Positions 1 through 6,275 of a stretch of DNA of 12,730 nucleotides are shown here, piece by piece. Source of the stretch: Draconibacterium sp. (lineage in GTDB: Bacteria > Bacteroidota > Bacteroidia > Bacteroidales > Prolixibacteraceae). The stretch lies in NCBI GenBank assembly GCA_015493625.1, contig WGCT01000152.1:1-12730 (forward strand), read 5' to 3'. The stretch's first letter is position 1; each line of letters starts with the position of its first letter. The position numbers and the translations under genes are program-made. The notes beneath the pieces are model-generated. The model worked only from the letters and a program-made list of their open reading frames with translations, was not told where the DNA came from and did no database searches.

Positions 1-497
1 GTATATAAAAGCCGCTTTTTTGCACTGTTTTTATCAGCCGACAATGAGTATAATTCGGTTAAACTAAACAGCGATTTTATATGATCGGGAGCATATTGAA
101 CCGATTTCTCCAATACCTTTACAGCGTCCTCTTTTTTATTATTCAGTTCGTATGTTTTTGCCAGAATCAATCGGATATCAGGGTCTTCAGGACTAATATC
201 AATTGCTTTTAAAAGCTGCGTTTCAGCATCCGAATATTTTCCCTTTCGTAAAAACACAAGTCCCAGATTTGCATATCCGGTTGCGCTCTCCGGGTCTAAT
301 TCAATCAGTTTTCTGAACTCGGTTTCTGCCTTATCTAACTGATTCTCTTCCAGATAAGCCACTCCTAAAGTACGTGTTGATATAATCTCCTCGGGTGTTC
401 CGTGCTTTGTTTTTTTCGATTGCTGATTACACCCAAAAAAAAGAACAGGTACAAGTACAAAAAGCAGGATTGTTGTATTGGTAATTCTCATCTTCAT
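1..497 (-). CDS. TPR-repeat lipoprotein, C-terminus cut off by the window edge
   Basis: I translated this frame by hand. It is open from ATG at 497 to the window edge, about 165 codons, with no stop seen. The first 22 residues are a hydrophobic lipoprotein signal ending in VLFFGC, with the lipidated Cys at residue 23; a second ATG at 491 is an equally good start. After the Cys the protein is helical, with at least three and probably four tetratricopeptide repeats. Typical cores are LGVAYLEENQLDKAETEF, NLGLVFLRKGKYSDAETQ and LAKTYELNNKKEDAVKVL, each followed by a DP/SPEDP-type turn. TPR arrays are protein-protein scaffolds, so a role in organising neighbouring envelope proteins is inferred. 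The gene lies 80 bp after the second binding-protein gene with no convincing terminator between them, so co-transcription is likely. The residues after the Cys (NQQSKK) are not acidic, which argues against the Bacteroidota surface-export signal. Confidence 0.85.
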   Translation of the reverse strand, partial: MKMRITNTTILLFVLVPVLFFGCNQQSKKTKHGTPEEIISTRTLGVAYLEENQLDKAETEFRKLIELDPESATGYANLGLVFLRKGKYSDAETQLLKAIDISPEDPDIRLILAKTYELNNKKEDAVKVLEKSVQYAPDHIKSLFSLTELYSLSADKNSAKKRLLY

Positions 498-577
498 TCG
501 AATATTTAAATTGAACTCTTCCCTAAGCAATTTTTATGCTAAAATAACTTTGGCAAGATACGAAAAATAGAGCTGAA

Positions 578-1693
578 TTATTCATCATTCAGCGCCGTTG
601 GTTTTCCCTTTTTTATCGTTATTAATTTGGGTTCATCGGTTCTGTTTCCATTTTTATCGAAGCTGAATTTTCCGGTAATCCCGTTAAAATTGCCTTTTTG
701 TATCGCATCAATAATTTTATTACGGTCGGCACCCGATTTTCTGATTGTTTCGAGAATCAGCGATATTGCATCGAAAGCATAAGCTGCCACAGTACCCGGC
801 TGATATCCAAATTTTTCCTGAAATTTTTGTTGAAAGTCGGAAGCTTTTGGGGTTTCCCCAAAACAGGAAGAAACAGTGATTATATTATTTAAACTTTGCA
901 TAATTTGAGTTTCGGGTTTTTGATTGTCGAGCAGCGACTGAGTGGCAAAAACCGGTTGTTCTGCATTCTGTTTTTTTACGAAAGGTAAAATGTTTTTGGC
1001 AAATTCAGGAGTCCCGAATAGAACAACCGCATCAAAAAAAGAATCCGTAAATCCGGCTACTGATTTATCCACTCTCTCACCGTTTCCATTAAAAACAAAT
1101 TGTTTTGTTTTTGTACCTGTAAACGATTGTGCAATTTTTATAAAAGTGGCCATTGCCTGTTTCGAATCGTAATTCTCTGTTCCGAAAAGTGCAACATTTT
1201 TAAGCTTCCTTTTTGTAAAAATCTCGTTGCAAATTGCCTGAGCCTGTTGCAAATCGTTTGGCACGCATCTAAAATACCAAGGAACAAACGCTGCCGAGAG
1301 TGTCATATCGGTAGCGTGCGCCGAAATAAAAGCCACTTTAGTTTTTGCTGTAACCTGTTCGGCAAGGTGTGCATTTCGTCCGTCGAGCGACCCGACAATT
1401 GCCAAAACATTATCGTTAAAAACCAACTTTACCGATTGTTTTGAACCGGTTCCCCAAAGTCCCTCAACCGAATATGTGATTAATCTGAGCTTTTTATTTT
1501 CGAAAGCACCTCCTTTTTTGGTTGCTTCAAGAATAGCAAGTTCAGCTCCATTTTTAGCTGCACTCCTCTCTTTATTCTGAAATAAAAAACCGATATTAAT
1601 TGTATCCTTGTTGTTTTGAGCTGTTCCGTTTAAAGCCGGTAAAAAACAACCGGTAAAAACAATAAGAAGAATGGTTTTTATATGTATTGACAT
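578..1693 (-). CDS. Periplasmic ABC-type substrate-binding protein (Peripla_BP_6 / LivJ-like), second copy
   Basis: This is a 371-residue protein of the type I periplasmic binding fold (branched-chain amino acid/amide family). The signal peptide is about residues 1-25, with likely cleavage at GTA|Q. FTGC inside it could be misread as a lipobox but lies in the middle of the hydrophobic core. The mature protein opens with INIGFLFQNKERSAAKNGAE, the usual first strand and helix of the fold. It then shows VGSLDGRNAHLAEQV (ligand-site region), a PWYFRCVPND segment and a C-terminal AYAFDAISLILETIRKSG helix. It is clearly paralogous to the upstream binding protein: both share GLWG, a GS(I/L)D segment and PW(M/Y)x(R/I)R. 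No permease or ATPase gene is in the window, so it may act as a ligand sensor or carrier rather than in import; that is inference. A strong terminator sits directly before its ATG, so expression may be uncoupled from the operon above. The ligand is unknown. Confidence 0.87.
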   Translation of the reverse strand: MSIHIKTILLIVFTGCFLPALNGTAQNNKDTINIGFLFQNKERSAAKNGAELAILEATKKGGAFENKKLRLITYSVEGLWGTGSKQSVKLVFNDNVLAIVGSLDGRNAHLAEQVTAKTKVAFISAHATDMTLSAAFVPWYFRCVPNDLQQAQAICNEIFTKRKLKNVALFGTENYDSKQAMATFIKIAQSFTGTKTKQFVFNGNGERVDKSVAGFTDSFFDAVVLFGTPEFAKNILPFVKKQNAEQPVFATQSLLDNQKPETQIMQSLNNIITVSSCFGETPKASDFQQKFQEKFGYQPGTVAAYAFDAISLILETIRKSGADRNKIIDAIQKGNFNGITGKFSFDKNGNRTDEPKLITIKKGKPTALNDE

Positions 1694-1699
1694 ATTTTG

Positions 1700-1752
1700 A
1701 AAAAAAGGCTGTCTGAAAAGTACTTTTTAAAGTTTATACTTTTAAGGCAGCC
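1700..1752 (-). terminator. Rho-independent terminator / possible attenuator between the two binding-protein genes
   Basis: On the minus strand a 16-nt arm (1752 to 1737, beginning GGCTGCCTTAAAAGTA) pairs with a 16-nt arm (1722 to 1707, TACTTTTCAGACAGCC). There are 14 matches, a 14-nt loop and two mismatches. Seven T residues follow at once (A-run 1706-1700 on the plus strand). This is a textbook intrinsic terminator for the operon ending at 1767. Only 6 nt separate the T-tract from the ATG at 1693, so read-through would put the start codon almost against the hairpin. Confidence 0.85.
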
Positions 1753-1766
1753 GTATATTTTTCCGG

Positions 1767-3065
1767 TTAATTGTTACAGGCAACTTTACCCGAAGTAAAT
1801 GGCGGAGTAGGGAAAAAATGAAACTCTCCATTGCGCACTTCCGTCATCCAAATAGCACCAATATCGTTCCACGAAGCGTCGAAAATTATTTTTCCGGCTA
1901 CACCTTCGTATCCCTGAAATGTTTTCATATCGGTAAGTACGTCTCGAATCTTTGCCCGGTTTAGTCCGGCTTTTTTAATGGCATCGATAATTATATTCAT
2001 TCCGTCGTACGCATGAGCTGCAAAAACATCGGAATCCATTCCAAATCGTTTTTTATAATTTTTCTGAAATGCTTTTAATTTCGGATTGTCGAGGTTTGGG
2101 TTGTACTGGCAGGTGGTAACCACCCCTTCTGCATCTTTCCCTGCAATTTTCAGAAACTCGGGCGACATAAGCCTGTCGGAGCCAAAAACGGGGGCATTCA
2201 TTCCCATTTTCCGCATCTGTTTCAATGCCAGTGCAGTCTCTTTGGCATTTCCCCAAAGCAACACAGCGTCTGGTTCGGAGTCGATTATTCGTTGAATTTG
2301 CGGAGTAAAAGTAGTGTCGCCCTCGGCGTAACGAATCTCCAAAACAAGCGGATGATTCATTCGTCGTGCGGCCTCTCTAAACTCCTTTATTCCAACTCTT
2401 CCATAACGATTATCGACCCGCAAAACAGCTACCCGTTTAAGTTTTTTAACTTTATAAATATACTCTGAGAGTGCATAACAACTTTGCCGGTCGTCGCCAA
2501 TAACTCGAATCATCCACGGAATTCGTGTTTCGGTTAAAGTAGGATCGGGGTCGCCCGAATTAACCATCGGAATTTCTAATTTCAATGTCATTCTCAAAGC
2601 CACGTGAGTATTAATATCGTCGATAGAACCCAGAAAAGCCCAAACGTGTTCGTCGTTCATTGCAACCACTTTGTTGGCAGCGGCACCCCACAATCCCACA
2701 TCGTTATGTTCCATAATTTTAAACGGAATTCCTTTGTAGCCGCCTTTTTTATTTGCCTCTTCAACTGCAAGTTGTGCTCCCTGCAACATTTGAATTCCTT
2801 GCGGAACCATTACTGAACCTTCAAGCGGACCGAGATAGCCAATTCTTATCTCTTTTAATCCGGCAGGTTCAGGTTTTTCTCTTCCCGCACCGGTAAACGG
2901 TTGTGGTTTATCAAAAAAATCGATATAAGCTTTATGGAATCCTCCGTAAGGGATTACTTCATCGGGGGTATTTCCGTAATTTGTTTTTTTCTCCTGTGCC
3001 GAAACTACAAACACCGAGAACAACAAAAAAAGGAAAAAGAAAAGTGCCTGATATTTATGTTTCAT
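1767..3065 (-). CDS. Periplasmic ABC-type substrate-binding protein (Peripla_BP_6 / LivJ-like), first copy
   Basis: The protein has 432 residues from ATG at 3065. A TTG two codons upstream also opens the frame, but the ATG gives a cleaner signal peptide (MKHKYQALFFFLFLLFSVF, cleavage near VSA|Q at 23/24). An extension of about 50 residues containing NTPDEVIPYGGFHKAY precedes the binding fold, which starts at about residue 73 (IRIGYLGPLEGS). Further family marks are AFLGSIDDINTH, MVNSGDPDPT (ligand-contacting strand), VAVLRVDNRYGR, PDAVLLWGN and the C-terminal AAHAYDGMNIIIDAIKKAG helix. The gene starts 6 bp after the propeller gene and is the last in its operon before the terminator. With no transporter membrane genes nearby, it is probably an orphan receptor or carrier serving the adjacent cytochromes. 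This resembles the binding proteins found with PQQ-dependent dehydrogenase clusters, but the parallel is inference. The ligand is unknown. Confidence 0.88.
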   Translation of the reverse strand: MKHKYQALFFFLFLLFSVFVVSAQEKKTNYGNTPDEVIPYGGFHKAYIDFFDKPQPFTGAGREKPEPAGLKEIRIGYLGPLEGSVMVPQGIQMLQGAQLAVEEANKKGGYKGIPFKIMEHNDVGLWGAAANKVVAMNDEHVWAFLGSIDDINTHVALRMTLKLEIPMVNSGDPDPTLTETRIPWMIRVIGDDRQSCYALSEYIYKVKKLKRVAVLRVDNRYGRVGIKEFREAARRMNHPLVLEIRYAEGDTTFTPQIQRIIDSEPDAVLLWGNAKETALALKQMRKMGMNAPVFGSDRLMSPEFLKIAGKDAEGVVTTCQYNPNLDNPKLKAFQKNYKKRFGMDSDVFAAHAYDGMNIIIDAIKKAGLNRAKIRDVLTDMKTFQGYEGVAGKIIFDASWNDIGAIWMTEVRNGEFHFFPTPPFTSGKVACNN

Positions 3066-3071
3066 AATCAA

Positions 3072-4223
3072 TTATTTTATTTTTTCTCCTCTGCATAATC
3101 CTTTCGAAGTGGCAACCCAAATCTCATTGTCGTTAAAATCAATTCCTAAAACAAAATTATGGCAGATTGAAGAAGTTGCTGCCACCTCTTTTGTTTTCGC
3201 CCCTTCGGCAATCCGCGGCCCCTTGGTAACAATAATTTTGCCGGTTTTGCCGGTTTCATTTTTCTGGTACGACACCCATGTTTTTCCATTAAAACTGCTC
3301 AGCCCTTTGTCGGTGCACATCCACGCCACATTGCCATCGGCCTTTAAATAGTTTATAAAGTTACTTAAAAGCCCCGAATCGTGGTCGAAATAACTTTTCC
3401 AATGTGCTCCGTCGTACCAACTTAATCCAAAATAAGTTCCTACCCAGAGAATTCCCTTTGCATACGAAACTCCGGTTGTAATGTCGTGAACTACGCCGTC
3501 GTCAGGGAAAACGTCCAGTTCCATCTGTTCATCGGGGTCGACATAATCTCTGAATTTTTTTGTTTTCGTATTGAATTCAATTACGCCACCGCCCCAGGCT
3601 GCAATAAAAATTTTACTGTCTCCGGCACAAACTCCATATGTCCAGGGTTCGTGCATAGGAGCGTTTCGCTCCATATAAATATCCCACTGGTCACTGTAAG
3701 TATCGTAATGTCCGGCACCACCTCCGGTAGCCACCCAAACATCTTTACCATCGCAAATTACCGAGTAGATAATGTCGTTTGGCAACCCGCTGTTCAGTTG
3801 CGTAAAAGTATGAAAGCTGCCTGATGACCAGCGTGTTAATCCACCAAGTGTTCCTATCCAAACATCGCCTGTAATTTCGCTTACATCAATAGAGAGAACC
3901 CCTTTATGTGCCAAACCGTCTTTTACGGAATATGTTTTCCACGTCCCGTTTTCGTAAACAGCCATTCCGTTACTTGTACCCACCAGTACCCTGTCGCCAT
4001 CAACCCGCACACAATAAATCTTATCGGCAGGCAGTCCATCTTTTTTTGTAAATGTTTTCCAATTCCCATAAACCGGCATCTCTCCTGTGTCGGGAATACT
4101 ATTTTTATTTTTTTTCGACACAGTGTCTCTCTTTCCGGGGCTAAAACCAAATAGCCCAAAACTTAATAATACGATAATTATTAAATTTACTCCTTTCATT
4201 CTATTCTGTTTTAAACTATCCAT
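3072..4223 (-). CDS. Stand-alone seven-bladed Reg_prop beta-propeller, secreted
   Basis: This is a 383-residue exported protein made almost wholly of the 'two-component regulator propeller' repeat. Seven blades are visible through their (V/I/L)WVGTxxGL signature: VLVGTSNGMAVY (~79), VWIGTLGGLTRW (~121), VWVATGGGAGHY (~162), IFIAAWGGGVIEF (~205), LWVGTYFGLSWY (~259), AWMCTDKGLSSF (~300) and IWVATSKGLCRG (~368). WKTY/WKSY/WVSY strand ends lie between several of them. A hydrophobic signal follows the internal Met9 (MKGVNLIIIVLLSFGLFGFS), so the true start may be ATG at 4199. Such propellers normally form the periplasmic sensor half of hybrid histidine kinases, but here there is no Y_Y_Y domain, membrane helix or kinase. 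It could be an extracytoplasmic binding module or scaffold. It sits 9 bp after the cytochrome gene and 6 bp before the binding-protein gene, so it is co-transcribed. The SSICHNF segment is not a heme motif. Confidence 0.85.
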   Translation of the reverse strand: MDSLKQNRMKGVNLIIIVLLSFGLFGFSPGKRDTVSKKNKNSIPDTGEMPVYGNWKTFTKKDGLPADKIYCVRVDGDRVLVGTSNGMAVYENGTWKTYSVKDGLAHKGVLSIDVSEITGDVWIGTLGGLTRWSSGSFHTFTQLNSGLPNDIIYSVICDGKDVWVATGGGAGHYDTYSDQWDIYMERNAPMHEPWTYGVCAGDSKIFIAAWGGGVIEFNTKTKKFRDYVDPDEQMELDVFPDDGVVHDITTGVSYAKGILWVGTYFGLSWYDGAHWKSYFDHDSGLLSNFINYLKADGNVAWMCTDKGLSSFNGKTWVSYQKNETGKTGKIIVTKGPRIAEGAKTKEVAATSSICHNFVLGIDFNDNEIWVATSKGLCRGEKIK

Positions 4224-4232
4224 AACTTACTC

Positions 4233-6275
4233 TTATTTAGCATTATACTTCTTAACTTCTTCTTCAACATTCACATTCTCATAAAACTTAGCATCTCTTA
4301 ACGATTTCAAATATTCTATCATATCGTTAAGCTGGTCTTTTGTCATATCGCTGGTTACCCCGTGATAGTCGCCATGGTCGTATGTTGTCCAAATCTCCTC
4401 GAGTGTTTGTGCACGGCCATCGTGCAAATACGGACCTGCATTAAATAAATTATTTAACTGCGGAGTGTCGAATTTTATTGTATCGTCGGTTTCAGCAAGC
4501 GAGCCAACATCCTCTAACCTTTTATTCGTAAAATCTGGTGGTGGATGACAAGTGTAACACCGGTTATGCGGAGGAATCTCTTTCCCGTCGTTTGTATGTG
4601 TCCGATAGAAAATCTTTTTCCCCCGTTCCTGAGCATCAGTCAGTTTACCGGTTGGATTATACCTTAAATTGGGTGGATTTTTTATTCCCGTTATTATGTA
4701 TGCAACAAGTGCATCTAAATCGTCGTAAGCAAAAGGCTCCGTTCTGGTCAGAAAAGTAGAGAAACGCATGCCGTCCTGTTTATAAACGCTCTGGTTGTGC
4801 CCATTCCATTTATAGGGCGCAATATCGCCAATATCGCGGAGTGTTTGTGTGTTGGTAACATTTCGCCCCATTCCCACACCGGCCATATTGTAAACCAGTC
4901 CGTCTTCGCCCACATCGGGGTGGCAAGTGTAGCAAGCATATTGTTTTTGAAACGTGTGTCCGGCATTATTAAACAACCGGCGACCTTTCCGGGCAACCGT
5001 TATTCTTTTGGGGCCACCTAAATCAATGGTTCGTTCAATGTCGAGTGTTTCGGTATTTATAACCGATATTTTATCATTTAGCCGTTCGGCAACATAAATA
5101 TATTTCCCGTCGGGAGAGGCTTTCATGCCCTTTGGATTTGCTCCTGTTGAAATTCGTTTAATTACATATTTACTACTTACTCCTAAGTTATTTGCATATT
5201 GTTTTAACTGCTCAGAAGACGATTCGGCTAAAAGTTTTCGCACCTTAGTTAAATCGATAACGGTAATAATATCTGCTCCCGAGCTCGACACAAATGCTTT
5301 CTTCCCATCGGGAGTAATAACAATATCGAATGGGTCGGAACAGTACGAATTGGGTTGATCGGTTAAAAGCTGAACAATTCGCCCATTTTTTTTGGTTTCC
5401 ATAACAGCAATTCCATAGGTCATCATAAATCCCTGTTCAACCTGAATGGAAGGGATAAGGTTTTTCGGACGAATGAGTGTTGCAATCGCCAAATCGCCTT
5501 CGGGAGTAAACGACACATTTTCCGACAAATAGGCATCGTTAAGAATTTTCCGTTCGGTAACCCGCTCTGTTTTTGTATCGATTACGGTTATTTCAATGCT
5601 AATAGGAGTACGATATTTATGAGGTAAAATACGCCGACTCGAGATATAAATCTGTTTCCCGTCGGGGGAAAGGGCAGCACCCACCGGATTATTGCCGGCC
5701 ACCAGTCGTTTTCTCTCCTTTTTTGTATTTAAATCGAAGATTGAAATCTCGTTCGAAAACGAGTTGACAACATAAAGCGTGGTTTCGTTGTTGCACAATA
5801 CCATTCCTGCCGGGCCATTTCCGGTTTTTATTGTATCGGTAATTTCCGAAGTGCCCAGGTCGATAATATAAACCGTATCGTCCCACTCGTTACTAACAAA
5901 AGCCCGTGTTCCATCTTTCGAAATTAAAACGGTATGAGGCTGAGTTCCAACAGCAATTTTATCGACTACCCGGTTTGTTTTCGTGTCAATTGTCAACAAC
6001 GCATTCCCCTCCTGTGCGACAACAAAAAGCTTTTCTCCGTTTGGAGCCACCGCCAGATTATAGGGCGACAGATAGGAGGCATTTATCATTTTTGCCAGAA
6101 ATCCGGAGCGTTGCGTGTATAAATGGCACGACAAACAATTTAACGGGTGGTCGTCGACAGCGGTCATATAATTAACATGTTGACGTGCTTTTTTACGAGC
6201 AGGACCAATCGAAAATCCAATTACGATTACGACTATAATTAATAACAGGAAAAATAACTTTCTTTTCTTCATCAT
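4233..6275 (-). CDS. YVTN-propeller / cytochrome c peroxidase-like multiheme c-type cytochrome
   Basis: The protein has 680 residues and three CXXCH heme-attachment sites. One N-terminal membrane segment (about 7-22) anchors it facing the periplasm. Heme site 1 is CLSCH at 47-51. A YncE/YVTN-type seven-bladed propeller follows (about 65-435), with repeats such as SPDGKQIYIS, TPDGKKAFVSSSG and SPDGKYIYVAERLNDKISVI. Heme sites 2 and 3 are CYTCH at 448-452 and 573-577, within a region resembling the di-heme peroxidase/MauG fold. That region carries TLRDIGDIAPYKWNGHN and TPQLNNLFNAGPYLHDG, the latter matching the family's 'TPxLRxxxxxAPYFHDG' segment. The start codon overlaps the upstream stop (ATGA, 6272-6275), which suggests translational coupling to the heme lipoprotein. 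Electron transfer or peroxide/substrate oxidation on the periplasmic side is likely from family knowledge. The substrate is unknown, and whether both C-terminal hemes are catalytic cannot be judged here. Confidence 0.9.
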   Translation of the reverse strand: MMKKRKLFFLLLIIVVIVIGFSIGPARKKARQHVNYMTAVDDHPLNCLSCHLYTQRSGFLAKMINASYLSPYNLAVAPNGEKLFVVAQEGNALLTIDTKTNRVVDKIAVGTQPHTVLISKDGTRAFVSNEWDDTVYIIDLGTSEITDTIKTGNGPAGMVLCNNETTLYVVNSFSNEISIFDLNTKKERKRLVAGNNPVGAALSPDGKQIYISSRRILPHKYRTPISIEITVIDTKTERVTERKILNDAYLSENVSFTPEGDLAIATLIRPKNLIPSIQVEQGFMMTYGIAVMETKKNGRIVQLLTDQPNSYCSDPFDIVITPDGKKAFVSSSGADIITVIDLTKVRKLLAESSSEQLKQYANNLGVSSKYVIKRISTGANPKGMKASPDGKYIYVAERLNDKISVINTETLDIERTIDLGGPKRITVARKGRRLFNNAGHTFQKQYACYTCHPDVGEDGLVYNMAGVGMGRNVTNTQTLRDIGDIAPYKWNGHNQSVYKQDGMRFSTFLTRTEPFAYDDLDALVAYIITGIKNPPNLRYNPTGKLTDAQERGKKIFYRTHTNDGKEIPPHNRCYTCHPPPDFTNKRLEDVGSLAETDDTIKFDTPQLNNLFNAGPYLHDGRAQTLEEIWTTYDHGDYHGVTSDMTKDQLNDMIEYLKSLRDAKFYENVNVEEEVKKYNAK

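Noticed and set aside
498..577. Promoter or terminator between the second binding protein and the TPR lipoprotein
   Set aside because: Only partial matches (TATCTTG, TATTTTAG) and a 4-bp stem are seen; nothing strong enough to list.
942..1444. Plus-strand frames of 76 and 114 codons opposite the second binding protein
   Set aside because: The minus-strand protein is well supported by fold motifs; the plus-strand translations are Cys/Phe-rich and resemble no protein.
1640..1693. Lipobox FTGC in the second binding protein
   Set aside because: The Cys is in the middle of the hydrophobic signal core, and a good signal peptidase I site (GTA|Q) follows, so a lipoprotein call is not supported.
3066..3071. 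TTG start for the first binding protein at 3071
   Set aside because: An ATG two codons downstream gives a normal signal peptide, so the TTG adds nothing.
3141..3170. Possible heme motif in SSICHNF of the Reg_prop propeller
   Set aside because: Only one Cys precedes the His; CXXCH is not met.
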